Source of the DNA: CAZNKU01 sp045654805
GTDB lineage: Bacteria > Bacillota > Clostridia > Monoglobales > Firm-18
Reading direction: 5' to 3'
Assembly (NCBI GenBank): GCA_045654805.1
Contig: JAZOOD010000066.1
Span: forward strand, 77,795 to 141,794
Length of the DNA: 64,000 nt
Notes under the pieces: generated by a model
What the model saw: only the letters and a program-made list of their open reading frames with translations
Database searches by the model: none
What the model was told of the DNA's origin: nothing
In this document: positions 9,502-18,408 of the stretch, in pieces
Position numbering within the stretch: the first letter of the stretch is position 1
Layout of the letters: each line of letters starts with the position of its first letter
Position numbers and translations under genes: made by a program

Positions 9502-9503
9502 AA

Positions 9504-9530
9504 AGTCACACGTTGGTGTGGCTTTTTTCT
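9504..9530 (+). terminator. Terminator after tRNA-Gly
   Basis: The hairpin GTCACAC/GTGTGGC with a short GTTG-type loop is followed by a run of six T residues, immediately downstream of the tRNA CCA end. Confidence 0.8.
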
Positions 9531-9571
9531 TTTTATCTTTCATTAAGTTATAGCTTAAAAGTAGTAATTTA

Positions 9572-9608
9572 CCAAAAAAAGGACAGTAACATTTTAGTTA
9601 CTGTCCTT
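9572..9608 (-). terminator. Terminator of the proBAC operon
   Basis: A perfect 12-bp stem AAGGACAGTAAC/GTTACTGTCCTT (9579-9590 and 9597-9608) with a 6-base loop lies 33 bases downstream of the proC stop. Read on the minus strand it ends in a run of seven T. Confidence 0.85.
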
Positions 9609-9641
9609 ATCTGTATGCCCCATATACATAGTCCTTTTAAA

Positions 9642-10442
9642 TTACCCCAACTTTTTAGTTTTATTATAAGATGCCTCAACGGCACGGACTACAATATCCT
9701 TCAAGCTGTCATTTTCAAGGCTTTTTACACCCTCTATGGTACTTCCTCCCGGACTGCACACGGCAACCTTAAGGTCGTTGGGATGTACGCCTGTTTCAAG
9801 GACCATATCAGCACTGCCGATTAAGGTCTGTGCTGCGTATCTTACCGCCTGTTCACGGGATAAACCGCACTTTACACCGCCATCTGCCAAAGCATCTATA
9901 AACATATACACAAAGGCAGGCCCACAGCCTGATACGGCAGTTCCCGCATCAATAAGACTTTCGTCCATACGGTCAAGCCTTCCGCACATACCCATCATAT
10001 CCTCAAATTCCGCCATATCTTCTTGGGTGACATATGAATTACCGCATACCAAAATCATACCCTTACCCACCGAAACCGGAGTATTGGGCATAATTCTTAT
10101 AATCTTTTTTTCACCAAACAATTTTTCAAGTCTGTCAGTCTTTACACCTGCAAGCATCGAAACAATTATACAGTCTTTGGTTTTATCAAAATCCGTCTTT
10201 AACTGATTTGCAACATCATCAAGTCCCTGAGGCTTTATACCCAAAAACACAAATTTGCTGTTTGCTACAACCTCGTCGCCTGTGCCGTAGTTGCACAAAA
10301 GGTTTTTAGCTACAGATATTGCTTTTTCCTCAGTTTTACAGGAAATTACTACGTTTTCACCGCCGATTTTTTTACACACAGCACTTGCAAGAGCACCGCC
10401 CATATTGCCTGCTCCTATAAAGCCTGCCTTGTATTTAAACAT
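9642..10442 (-). CDS. proC: Pyrroline-5-carboxylate reductase ProC
   Basis: Last step of proline synthesis, NAD(P)H-dependent reduction of pyrroline-5-carboxylate. The 266-residue length is normal. The Rossmann motif GFIGAGNMGGALA is at the N-terminus. The dimerisation domain carries the family signature around SGCGPAFVYMFIDAL and VCSPGGSTIEGVKSLE. AAGGGTGA lies 5 bases before the ATG. It is third in proB-proA-proC, 12 bases after proA, completing the glutamate-to-proline pathway in one operon. Confidence 0.97.
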   Translation of the reverse strand: MFKYKAGFIGAGNMGGALASAVCKKIGGENVVISCKTEEKAISVAKNLLCNYGTGDEVVANSKFVFLGIKPQGLDDVANQLKTDFDKTKDCIIVSMLAGVKTDRLEKLFGEKKIIRIMPNTPVSVGKGMILVCGNSYVTQEDMAEFEDMMGMCGRLDRMDESLIDAGTAVSGCGPAFVYMFIDALADGGVKCGLSREQAVRYAAQTLIGSADMVLETGVHPNDLKVAVCSPGGSTIEGVKSLENDSLKDIVVRAVEASYNKTKKLG

Positions 10443-10454
10443 AAAATCACCCTT

Positions 10455-11711
10455 TCAGCGTACCTGACCGTTGCCTTTAATTACATACTTATATGTGGTA
10501 AGCTCCTCGATGCCCATAGGGCCTCTTGCGTGTAGCTTTTGGGTAGATATACCCATTTCGCACCCCAGACCGAATTCCCCTCCGTCTGTAAAACGGGTGG
10601 AAACATTAACGTAAACTGCCGCGCTGTCTGTTTCTGCAACAAACCTTTCCGCAACCTGGTCATTATCCGTAACTATTGCCTCACTGTGCCCTGTTGAATG
10701 TTCTAAAATATGGTTTATTGCATGGTCAACATCCTCCACAACCTTTACCGCAAGAATGTAGTCCAGAAATTCTGTATCAAAATCCCTTTCCCCTGCCAAA
10801 GTTCCGTCAATTATTTTTACAGATTTTTCATCAAGTCTGAGTTCAACAGGAATCTGCCCGTTTAACCTTCTTTCATCAACCAATTTATTTTTAAGTATTG
10901 GTAAAAATTTATCCGCAACATCTTTATGCACAAGGCATACTTCCTCTGCATTACAAACGGAGGGTCTGCTTGTTTTGGCATTGTTTATAATATTTATTGC
11001 CATATCAAGGTCTGCATCCTTGTCGACATATACGTGGCATATACCCGTACCTGTCTGTATACAGGGTACTGTGGCATTTTCCACACACGCTCTTATAAGC
11101 CCTGCACCGCCGCGTGGGATAAGCAAATCCACTACGCCGTTTGCACGCATAAGCTCTGTTGCACTCTGTCGGCTTGTATCCTGAACAAGATTTATTATTT
11201 CGGGGTTCATTCCCGCCTTTTCCACACCTTTTTTCAAAGCATTAACTATTGCATTGGATGTATTAAACGCCTCTTTTCCACCACGAAGAACGCACACGTT
11301 ACCGCTCTTTACGGAAAGTGCCGCAGCGTCGGAGGTAACATTCGGACGGCTTTCATATATTATTGCAACCAAGCCCACAGGTACTCGTTTTTTATAAATA
11401 GTCATACCGTTAGGGCGTGTATTCTCCGACAAAACCTCCCCTACGGGGTCAGGCAAAGACGCAATATCCCTTATCCCCTGTGCCATAGCGTCTATTCTGC
11501 CCTCGTCGAGCATAAGTCTGTCCAGCATAACATCGCTGATTTTGCCCCTTGCATTATCCATATCTGTGCGGTTACATTCAATAATTTCCCCGCAATTTTC
11601 AATCAAAGCATCTGCCATAGCATAAAGTATTCTGTTTTTCATACCCTCGTCTGCCCTGTTCAAATCTCTGCGGGCAGATTTAGTAACACTTAAAATTTCA
11701 GATGTTGTCAT
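10455..11711 (-). CDS. proA: Gamma-glutamyl phosphate reductase ProA
   Basis: Reduces gamma-glutamyl phosphate to glutamate semialdehyde with NADPH. The 418-residue protein has an aldehyde-dehydrogenase-like fold, with VPVGLVAIIYESRPNVT and the catalytic cysteine in SRPSVCNAEEVCLVH. The ATG overlaps the proB stop by 4 bases (ATGA), with AGAGGG upstream, so the two enzymes handling the labile phosphate intermediate are translationally coupled. Confidence 0.97.
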   Translation of the reverse strand: MTTSEILSVTKSARRDLNRADEGMKNRILYAMADALIENCGEIIECNRTDMDNARGKISDVMLDRLMLDEGRIDAMAQGIRDIASLPDPVGEVLSENTRPNGMTIYKKRVPVGLVAIIYESRPNVTSDAAALSVKSGNVCVLRGGKEAFNTSNAIVNALKKGVEKAGMNPEIINLVQDTSRQSATELMRANGVVDLLIPRGGAGLIRACVENATVPCIQTGTGICHVYVDKDADLDMAINIINNAKTSRPSVCNAEEVCLVHKDVADKFLPILKNKLVDERRLNGQIPVELRLDEKSVKIIDGTLAGERDFDTEFLDYILAVKVVEDVDHAINHILEHSTGHSEAIVTDNDQVAERFVAETDSAAVYVNVSTRFTDGGEFGLGCEMGISTQKLHARGPMGIEELTTYKYVIKGNGQVR

Positions 11712-12481
11712 ACCATAACCCTCTTTAAAAATCTGGTGCCAACAGGCTTACCCTCTACTATATCGTACAGTTTAGACGGGTTTGCACCGTTTGCAATAAC
11801 CATGTCGCATCCTGCCTGTGTAGCGATAGTTGCAGCCCTCAGCTTTGTAACCATACCGCCTGTTCCAAGACTGCTTCCCTTGTCCCCCGCAAGCTTTAGG
11901 ATATCCTCATTTATTTCCTCTACCATATCTATAAGCCTTGCATCATCAAACTTGTGCGGGTCCTTGTCATACAGACCGTCTATGTCGGAAAGTAAAACTA
12001 GCAAATCCGCATTGATATTTGCAGTTACAATGGCGGATAGTGTATCGTTGTCACCAATTTCAATTTCGTCGGTGGAAACTGTGTCATTTTCATTGATAAT
12101 CGGCAAAACACCAAGCTCCAAAAGACGCTCCAATGTGTTGTGGAAATTTTCCTTTCTCCTATGGTCCTCTATATCGGGACCTGTAATGAGTATTTGTGCC
12201 ACATTATGATTATATTCCGTAAACACCTTGTCATATGTATACATAAGCTCACATTGACCAACAGCTGCAGCAGCCTGCTTGGTGGGAATATCCTCCGGTC
12301 TGTTAGTTAAATTAAGCTTGCCCACTCCCATACCGATAGCACCTGAGGAAACAAGGATAATCTGATGCCCCGCATTTTTAAGGTCGCTTAAAACACGGCA
12401 AAGCTCTTCTATTCTTCTTATATTTAATCTTCCCGTAGGATGTGCAAGGGTAGACGTACCCACCTTTACTACTATTCTCAT
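11708..12481 (-). CDS. proB: Glutamate 5-kinase ProB, short form without PUA domain
   Basis: Phosphorylates glutamate at the gamma carboxyl, the committed step of proline synthesis. It has an amino acid kinase fold with MRIVVKVGTSTL, LVSSGAIGMGVGKL, the INENDTVSTDEIEIGDND loop and GTGGMVTKLRAA. I start at the ATG ending at 12481, with GGAGG 5 bases upstream, giving 257 residues; a TTG 12 bases earlier overlaps that binding site. The C-terminal PUA domain of the 367-residue E. coli enzyme is absent, a known variant in several Firmicutes. Confidence 0.96.
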   Translation of the reverse strand: MRIVVKVGTSTLAHPTGRLNIRRIEELCRVLSDLKNAGHQIILVSSGAIGMGVGKLNLTNRPEDIPTKQAAAAVGQCELMYTYDKVFTEYNHNVAQILITGPDIEDHRRKENFHNTLERLLELGVLPIINENDTVSTDEIEIGDNDTLSAIVTANINADLLVLLSDIDGLYDKDPHKFDDARLIDMVEEINEDILKLAGDKGSSLGTGGMVTKLRAATIATQAGCDMVIANGANPSKLYDIVEGKPVGTRFLKRVMV

Positions 12482-12496
12482 AATATCCTCCAATTT

Positions 12497-13333
12497 TTAA
12501 TTATACAAATAAAAACCATTGCCCTTTATGCGCTGTGATTCAGAAAATACAATAAATGCCTCTCCATCAATTTCAAGGATTTTACGCTGAAAGTCAAAGC
12601 TTTCACCCTCTTTTAAGGCACAAAACAACATTTTCTTTTTGTCCATAGTATACGCACCCACAACGTCTATAATTGTAACACCGCGTGGGGATGTTGATAC
12701 TAAAAATTCCGAAATTTCGTCACCCTTTTCAGTTATAACAAAGGCTATTCTTGATATATTAAAGCTAGCTATAACAAAGTCTATTGTAAAGCTTGAAATA
12801 AGTAATGATACAACGCCGAACAAAGTAAGTTCAAGCTTGCCGAATACAACAAAGGACACAAATATTACTATGCCGTCAATTGCCAACAGTAATTTTCCGA
12901 TAGGCACAGTAGGGAACGCTGTCTGTACTATTCTGCCCAGAATATCCGTACCGCCAGTAGAAGCCTTTGCAACAAAGCTGATGCCTATTCCTATACCATA
13001 AAGCCCTCCGCCGAAAAGTGTTGCAAGCATTGTATTGTCTGTATAAAAAGGTATGTATGAAAAAATCTGTATAAATAACGAAAGAAGGCCCGTGCCTATA
13101 AGAGTCTTGATTATAAACTGCTTACCAAGTATTTTTATACCCAAAAGTAAAAGTAAAAGGTTTAAAATTATAAAGCTGAGACCTGTAGGAATATTAAGAG
13201 TGTGAAACAGGATAGTTGATATACCCGAAACTCCTCCGCCTACAATTTTATTAGGTGTAAGAAAAACACCTATGGCAAAGCCTGTTGTCATAGTACCAAG
13301 TATAATAAATAAAAAGGATTTTAATTTTGTCAT
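12497..13333 (-). CDS. YitT family membrane protein (DUF161/DUF2179)
   Basis: An integral membrane protein of 278 residues: an N-terminal block of five to six hydrophobic segments (GTMTTGFAIGVFLTPNKIVG, GGGVSGISTILFH are typical of YitT) and a C-terminal soluble DUF2179 domain ending at the stop. The start is the ATG ending at 13333, with GGAGG 8 bases upstream; a longer frame reaches into the symporter gene. Transport substrate and role are not established for the family. It lies 15 bases upstream of proB in the same direction and may share its transcript. Confidence 0.88.
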   Translation of the reverse strand: MTKLKSFLFIILGTMTTGFAIGVFLTPNKIVGGGVSGISTILFHTLNIPTGLSFIILNLLLLLLGIKILGKQFIIKTLIGTGLLSLFIQIFSYIPFYTDNTMLATLFGGGLYGIGIGISFVAKASTGGTDILGRIVQTAFPTVPIGKLLLAIDGIVIFVSFVVFGKLELTLFGVVSLLISSFTIDFVIASFNISRIAFVITEKGDEISEFLVSTSPRGVTIIDVVGAYTMDKKKMLFCALKEGESFDFQRKILEIDGEAFIVFSESQRIKGNGFYLYN

Positions 13334-13371
13334 TTTCAATTCCTCCGATTTGCAGTGTATATTTAAATAAT

Positions 13372-14772
13372 TTAATCCCAATTGTCTACCTTATGAGGTA
13401 ATCCAATATCCTTTGCGCGGAAAACAGGCTCTATACCAAGCTTCCGCTGATTTTCATAATCCTTAAGTGCCCTTATGGCATATTTGCCCAAAATCAAAAT
13501 TACGGGAATGTTAATTACAGCCATTGCACCCATTGTAATATCCGCAATATTCCACAGTAAATCTGCACTTAAAACAGAGCCTGCGAATATAATCAGCGAA
13601 GCCACAATGTAGTACACATTCATAAATACCTTCCCCGGAACCTTTTTAAACAGGTAAACCCAGCATTGGTCTACGTAATAAAGGTTACCAAGCAAAGTAG
13701 TAAAGGCAAATAAAATCATAGCCGCAGTAATAAATATTGGTCCAAAGCTGCCAAGTGTTTTTTGCAAAGCCGCCTGCACATAGGGTGCACCGGATATTGC
13801 CTCTGTAGGCTCGATACCTGAACACATACACATAAATGCCGTTGCAGTACACACAAGCAATGTATCTATAAATACGGAAAGTACCTGTACAAGCCCCTGT
13901 TTAACAGGATGCTTAACATCCGCAGATGCAGAAGCATTAGGTGCTGAACCTACACCAGCCTCATTACTGAACAGACCTCTTTTAATACCGTACATAACAC
14001 AAGAGCCTGTAAAACCGCCGAAAATAGCAGTAAAATCAAAAGCTTCACTAAAAATACGTGCAAATATTGAAGGTATAGTGCCGATATTTGTAAACACTAT
14101 AAACAACGCAACCAAAATATAAGCAATACCCATAATCGGTACTAAAAAGCTTGTGACCTTAATAATACGCTTTCCGCCACCCATAAGACAATAGCCTACA
14201 ATTACCGCCAGAATCAAGCCGATAATCCACGGTGAATTCTGAACATCGTAAAACCCGTACGGAGAAAATGTAGACTGCAGATTATAAGATGCCAGCATAT
14301 TAAACCCAAATCCGTAGGTAAGTATTAAGCATATTGAAAAGACTACCGCCAAAGCGCGGTTGTTAAGCCCTCCCTCGATGTAATATGCAGGACCGCCGTG
14401 GAAGCCGTCAGGACTTTTTTTCTTGTATATCTGTGCCAATGTACTCTCAATAAGCGCAGACGCACCGCCTATAATGGCAATAACCCACATCCAGAAAACA
14501 GAGCCGAATCCACCCATACATATAGCAGTGGAAACGCCTATAATATTACCTGTACCCACACGTGATGCTGTAGAAACCATAAGCGCCTGAAAAGAGGAAA
14601 CACCTCCCTTTTCATCGGGCTTTTCCGTTACGGCACGAAGCTGTTCCCCCAACAGCCTAAACTGGACAAATCCGGTGCGGAAAGTAAAGTAAATACCCCC
14701 TGCCACCAGCATTATTATAAGTATATAGCTATACAGTGCATTACTGATGTTTGATACAATTTGCTCTATCAT
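13372..14772 (-). CDS. Alanine/glycine:cation symporter family protein (AGCS)
   Basis: A Na+ or H+ coupled small amino acid importer of 466 residues with about ten membrane segments. Family landmarks are FRTGFVQFRLL near the N-terminus, GTGNIIGVSTAI, the GGPAYYIEGGL loop and GLFSNEAGVGSAPNASA. A strong AAGGAAGG binding site lies upstream. The family takes up D/L-alanine, glycine or related amino acids; the exact substrate cannot be read here. Its neighbour downstream is the YitT gene, with proBAC beyond. Confidence 0.93.
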   Translation of the reverse strand: MIEQIVSNISNALYSYILIIMLVAGGIYFTFRTGFVQFRLLGEQLRAVTEKPDEKGGVSSFQALMVSTASRVGTGNIIGVSTAICMGGFGSVFWMWVIAIIGGASALIESTLAQIYKKKSPDGFHGGPAYYIEGGLNNRALAVVFSICLILTYGFGFNMLASYNLQSTFSPYGFYDVQNSPWIIGLILAVIVGYCLMGGGKRIIKVTSFLVPIMGIAYILVALFIVFTNIGTIPSIFARIFSEAFDFTAIFGGFTGSCVMYGIKRGLFSNEAGVGSAPNASASADVKHPVKQGLVQVLSVFIDTLLVCTATAFMCMCSGIEPTEAISGAPYVQAALQKTLGSFGPIFITAAMILFAFTTLLGNLYYVDQCWVYLFKKVPGKVFMNVYYIVASLIIFAGSVLSADLLWNIADITMGAMAVINIPVILILGKYAIRALKDYENQRKLGIEPVFRAKDIGLPHKVDNWD

Positions 14773-14987
14773 TTTGTCAATCCTTCCTTCTAAAAAAACT
14801 AAATAAATTTTTCCATAAAATTACACATTATATACAACAGGCATAAAAATCAACATTATCTTGCGAAAAATACACCTTAAGGAAAATTATATATTATCAA
14901 GATATAAATGTCAACCAAAATAACAACTTATAAATATAAAAAACCCATAATTTACAACACACTTTTACAAACTATTTTATGGACTAT

Positions 14988-15014
14988 TGTCACATATTGT
15001 CCAAAAAAGTCCAT
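14988..15014 (+). promoter_or_regulatory. Three 10-bp-phased Spo0A-box-like heptamers, unit 1
   Basis: Heptamers TGTCACA (14988), TGTCCAA (14998) and AGTCCAT (15008) start exactly 10 bp apart. The Spo0A box consensus is TGTCGAA, and Spo0A dimers bind boxes separated by 3 bp, i.e. 10 bp centre to centre. Matches are weaker here than in units 2 and 3, but the geometry is identical. A fourth, perfect box TGTCGAA lies at 15033-15039 inside the promoter spacer. Confidence 0.55.
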
Positions 15015-15023
15015 AAAAAAATG

Positions 15024-15052
15024 TAGACAAATTGTCGAATTTATGTTACTAT
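15024..15052 (+). promoter_or_regulatory. Promoter of structured RNA, unit 1
   Basis: TAGACA (15024-15029), a 17-base spacer and TACTAT (15047-15052). The spacer carries a perfect TGTCGAA. The first heptamer starts 59 bases upstream of the -10, the same distance as in the other two units. The weak -35 fits a promoter needing an activator, while the box in the spacer could serve repression. Confidence 0.7.
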
Positions 15053-15057
15053 GAATT

Positions 15058-15231
15058 TGCGACCGATAATTACATTATGTATTTATCATTATCCTAATAT
15101 TAGTTCCCAAGGGGGTGCATTGTATAAAATGTAACCCTTTCTTATCTCTTGGGTTTTATATTAGGAGATTATCGGTCGCACGATTGAAAGTGGTTACGTT
15201 TTTGGCGTCGACTTTCAGTCGGCGCTTTTTT
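15058..15231 (+). ncRNA. Structured RNA of about 174 nt, unit 1 (unrecognised family)
   Basis: Closed by a perfect 13-bp stem P1 (15058-15070 with 15168-15180). Inside lie P2 CCTAATAT/ATATTAGG (15093-15100, 15158-15165), P3 CCCAAG/CTTGGG (15106-15111, 15148-15153) and P4 GGGT-GCATT/AATGT-AACCC (15113-15121, 15128-15137). After P1, CGATTGAAAGT (15181-15191) can pair with ACTTTCAGTCG (15211-15221), which is part of the terminator hairpin, so two exclusive structures are possible. Units 2 and 3 share this architecture with different stem sequences. It is either a stand-alone RNA or the leader of the small gene that follows. Confidence 0.7.
15205..15231 (+). terminator. Intrinsic terminator of unit 1 RNA
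   Basis: GCGTCGAC (15205-15212), loop TTTCA, GTCGGCGC (15218-15225), then six T. Eight pairs including one G-U. Stem positions GCGTCG/GTCGGCGC are shared with units 2 and 3, where the loop is instead TTCG. Confidence 0.85.
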
Positions 15232-15258
15232 AATTTCAATTATAATGAGAGATGAATA

Positions 15259-15405
15259 ATGGAAGTAACAACCGAAATGTATACTAAACTTTTCAATGCA
15301 ATTACTGATATTGAAAAAGAACTAACAGACATTGTAACAAAATTAAAACTTTTGCAGTTGGAAACCGAAGAAATTTATACAAGCAATGAAAAACCGGATA
15401 TGTAA
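15259..15405 (+). CDS. Small coiled-coil-like protein, 48 aa, unit 1
   Basis: Begins MEVTTEMYTKLFNAITDIEK and ends NEKPDM. It aligns with the C-terminal third of the 120-residue protein of unit 3: MYxKLFNxITD, then a heptad-like stretch ending QLExEEIY is shared. It therefore looks like a short or N-terminally reduced member of the same unnamed family. The ATG lies 28 bases after the terminator T-run, with purine-rich GAGAGATGA before it. The stop codon lies within the following terminator stem. Function unknown; Spo0E-type signatures are absent. Confidence 0.7.
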   Translation: MEVTTEMYTKLFNAITDIEKELTDIVTKLKLLQLETEEIYTSNEKPDM

Positions 15406-15421
15406 AGCACATATCCGGTTT
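15391..15421. terminator. Bidirectional terminator between unit 1 and trkH
   Basis: A perfect 13-bp stem AAACCGGATATGT/ACATATCCGGTTT with a 5-base loop and T-rich tracts on both strands. It serves the small plus-strand gene, whose stop it contains, and the convergent trkH. Confidence 0.85.
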
Positions 15422-15435
15422 TATAATATTAAATT

Positions 15436-16875
15436 CTACTTCTTCCAAGTATACGGACTAAACAGTAAAAGCATGGGGAATATTTCCAATCTGCCAACCA
15501 ACATACATATGCTCATAACAAGCTTTGACAATGCTGAAAATTCCGAAAAATTACCCATAGGACCAACCATATTAAGCCCCGGACCTATGTTGTTTAATGT
15601 TGCCGCAATTGCTGTAAAATTAGTAGTAAAATCAAAATTATCAAGGCTGATTAACAACAATGCTCCACCGAATATAACCACATATGACGCCATAAACACA
15701 TTTACACCCCGCACAGTTTCGTGCTCTACGGTTCTGCCGTTCATTTTAATTTTAAGGGTAGTTCTTGGGTGAGCGTTGGTTCTTATTTCCTTTACTATAC
15801 TCTTAAGCAATATAATAATTCTGGAAACCTTTATACCGCCACCTGTACTACCGGCACAAGCGCCTATAAACATTAGCATAACGACAATAACTTTGGAAAA
15901 TTCCGGCCACAAATTAAAGTCAGTGGTTGAATAACCTGTGGTTGTAATTATAGAGCCTACTGTAAACCATATGTTCCTAAAAGCCTGTTCTGCACTTGAA
16001 AACAAGTGCCTGCTGTTAATAAATATTAATAGTGTTGACAAAGCTATTATACCAATATATGCCTTAAATTCATCAGATTTAAAGAAACTGCGTGTTTTTC
16101 TGAAAAACAACGCGTGATAAAGCGAAAAATCTATTCCAAACAATATCATAAACACAGTAATTACATACTGAACATAAGGTGTATATGCACCTATACTTGA
16201 ATTTAATATTCCAAAACCGCCTGTACCCGCTGTACCGAATGAAAGTGTAAGAGCTTCAAACAAATTCATTCCTCCTGCAAGGAGAAAAATAACCTCAAAA
16301 CCCGTAAAGGCAATATATATACCGTATAAAAGCATAGCCGTAGACCTTACCTTAGGCACAAGCTTGCTGACAGACGGGCCGGGGCTTTCTGCCTTTAAAA
16401 GATACAAATTTCCGCTTCCTGACAAAGGCAGTATTGCCATTAAAAATACCAAAACCCCCATACCGCCTATCCAATGTGTAAGGCTTCGCCACATCAAAAG
16501 TGATTTTGGAAGAGCCTCTACATCAGTAAGTATGGACGCACCTGTTGTTGAAAAGCCCGAAACTGTTTCGAAAAATGCGTCAATAAAATTTGGAATATAT
16601 CCGGAAATTATAAAGGGAACTGCACCGAATATACTCATTACAATCCAGCTTAAGGCTACTGTAACAAAGCCCTCTCTTGCATACACAACCTTGTTTGACG
16701 GCTGACGGAAATTAAGTGCAAGCCCAAATATAAGACACAGTGCCATACATATTGCAAATACCGTAACCTCCGGCATTTCGGAATAACAAATTGCACATAT
16801 TAAAGGCACAAGCATACATGCCGCCTCAATTTTGAGTACCCATCCTAGTATATAAAAAATCATTTTGTAATTCAT
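15436..16875 (-). CDS. trkH: Potassium uptake protein TrkH family
   Basis: Membrane pore of a TrkH/KtrB K+ transporter, 479 residues. Four filter-type repeats are visible: VSGFSTTGAS, GTAGTGGFG, TTTGYSTTDF and LNNIGPGLN, each between hydrophobic segments, with SLTHWIGGMGVLVF after the first. It lies 11 bases downstream of the trkA-type gene, which encodes the gating subunit, so both form one operon from the promoter at 18276-18304. Confidence 0.95.
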   Translation of the reverse strand: MNYKMIFYILGWVLKIEAACMLVPLICAICYSEMPEVTVFAICMALCLIFGLALNFRQPSNKVVYAREGFVTVALSWIVMSIFGAVPFIISGYIPNFIDAFFETVSGFSTTGASILTDVEALPKSLLMWRSLTHWIGGMGVLVFLMAILPLSGSGNLYLLKAESPGPSVSKLVPKVRSTAMLLYGIYIAFTGFEVIFLLAGGMNLFEALTLSFGTAGTGGFGILNSSIGAYTPYVQYVITVFMILFGIDFSLYHALFFRKTRSFFKSDEFKAYIGIIALSTLLIFINSRHLFSSAEQAFRNIWFTVGSIITTTGYSTTDFNLWPEFSKVIVVMLMFIGACAGSTGGGIKVSRIIILLKSIVKEIRTNAHPRTTLKIKMNGRTVEHETVRGVNVFMASYVVIFGGALLLISLDNFDFTTNFTAIAATLNNIGPGLNMVGPMGNFSEFSALSKLVMSICMLVGRLEIFPMLLLFSPYTWKK

Positions 16876-16886
16876 ACCATTATCCT

Positions 16887-18242
16887 CTATTTCAAAATAT
16901 CGCCGATATCCTTAAAGCCTTCCTTTAAAGTTACAACAATCACCGTATCAGCGGGCAAAATAATATCCTGACCGTGTGGCACAATTACCTTGCCTCCCCT
17001 GTTAATAGAAGCGATAATAATATTTTCCTTAAGGTTAAGCTCCTCAAGCTTTTTGTTGGATATGGGAGAATTTTCTCTTACGCGGAATTCCAATGCCTCT
17101 GCCTTGCCGTCAAGGATAAAGTGCATTGTTTCAATGTTATTGCCATAGGAATTCTGCAATGCTCTTACAAACCTTACAATATATTCCGCAGTAATATTTT
17201 TAGGATAAATTGTAGTGCCAAGCTGTAATTCACCTATTACATTGCCGTATTCAATTCTGTTGATTTTTGTTACCACTTTACCCTTAGTCTGACTCTTTGC
17301 ATAAAGGGACAGCAAAACATTTTCCTCGTCAATATTGGTAAGTGAAACAAAGGAGTCAAAATGTGCAAGCCCCTCCTCCATCAAAAGCTTGTTGTCAGTA
17401 CCGTCGCCGTGTGTAATATCAGCCTTTGGCAGAAGGTGAAAAAGCTGGTCGCAACGTTCCTGATTCTGCTCAATAATTTTAACATTTATGCCATTTTGCA
17501 ATAGCTGGTTTGCAAGGTAATATGCAGTATCTCCGCCGCCTACTATCATAGTATCCTTAACCCTGTTTGTACGTACGCCGATTTTTTTGAAAAACTGTGC
17601 TGCCTCCTTAATAGACGCAACTATGCTCAAAAGGTCGCCGTGACGGATTTCAAAGCTACCTGACGGGATAAATGCCTCATCCCCGCGTTCAACACCGCAT
17701 ACAAGGACATCAGCCCCCAGCTTTGAAGAAAAATCCATAAGCTTAAGACCGTCAAGTATACTGCCTTCTTCTACTTTAAAATTAAGTATTTCCACACGGC
17801 CCTTTGCGAATGTATCTATCTTAATAGCAGATGGAAAACGCAGTATTCTTGCAATTTCACTTGCTGCCGCAAGCTCGGGATTAATAACCATTGCAAGCCC
17901 TAATTCTTCCTTTATAAGATTAATAGCCTTAAAATATTCAGGCTTACGTACTCTGGCAATAGTCTGGCAATTACCAAGCTTTTTAGCCATAAGACAAATC
18001 ATAAGATTAAGCTCGTCCGACCCTGCTACCGTAATAAGCACGTCTGCATTTTCAATACCCGCCTCTTTAAGTGTATCAACGTCTGTTCCGCTGCCTACAA
18101 CACCCATAACATCATATTCATTTACAGCGTGCTGAACAACCTCCGCACGTGAATCCACAATGGTAATGTCATGTTCCTCGTGTGAAAGGTATTCAACAAG
18201 CTTAAAGCCAACTTTTCCGCATCCCACTATAATAATGTTCAT
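16887..18242 (-). CDS. trkA: Trk potassium uptake regulatory protein TrkA
   Basis: A cytoplasmic peripheral subunit, 451 residues, that binds NAD(H)/nucleotide and gates TrkH. Two RCK units follow each other: RCK_N (MNIIIVGCGKVGFKLVEYL) with RCK_C, then a second RCK_N (DTMIVGGGDTAYYLANQLL) with RCK_C ending at the stop. AGAGGG lies just upstream of the ATG. The trkA-trkH order and 11-base spacing support a two-subunit system. Confidence 0.95.
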   Translation of the reverse strand: MNIIIVGCGKVGFKLVEYLSHEEHDITIVDSRAEVVQHAVNEYDVMGVVGSGTDVDTLKEAGIENADVLITVAGSDELNLMICLMAKKLGNCQTIARVRKPEYFKAINLIKEELGLAMVINPELAAASEIARILRFPSAIKIDTFAKGRVEILNFKVEEGSILDGLKLMDFSSKLGADVLVCGVERGDEAFIPSGSFEIRHGDLLSIVASIKEAAQFFKKIGVRTNRVKDTMIVGGGDTAYYLANQLLQNGINVKIIEQNQERCDQLFHLLPKADITHGDGTDNKLLMEEGLAHFDSFVSLTNIDEENVLLSLYAKSQTKGKVVTKINRIEYGNVIGELQLGTTIYPKNITAEYIVRFVRALQNSYGNNIETMHFILDGKAEALEFRVRENSPISNKKLEELNLKENIIIASINRGGKVIVPHGQDIILPADTVIVVTLKEGFKDIGDILK

Positions 18243-18275
18243 AATAACCCTCTTAAATCATATTATTGTGCTTGA

Positions 18276-18304
18276 ATTATAGCAAATATACACTTTAAAG
18301 TCAA
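18276..18304 (-). promoter_or_regulatory. Sigma-A promoter of trkA-trkH
   Basis: On the minus strand TTGACT, a 17-base spacer and TATAAT lie about 35 bases upstream of the trkA ATG. Confidence 0.75.
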
Positions 18305-18408
18305 GTATTGACATATTACAGAAATGTTAAACAAAATGGTATTTTATATTAATAATAAGGTCGGCCCTGTCGGAAAGAAGATGTAACTGTATTTTTGTAA
18401 TTAAGCCC

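Noticed and set aside
9108..9824. A 238-codon plus-strand frame spanning tRNA-Gly
   Set aside because: It overlaps typA, the tRNA and its terminator, and its translation looks like shadow sequence.
15058..15231. RNA as canonical 6S RNA
   Set aside because: Length and rod shape are similar, but I see no 6S sequence landmarks, there are three divergent copies, and a separate terminator hairpin lies outside the closing stem. Kept only as an alternative to test.
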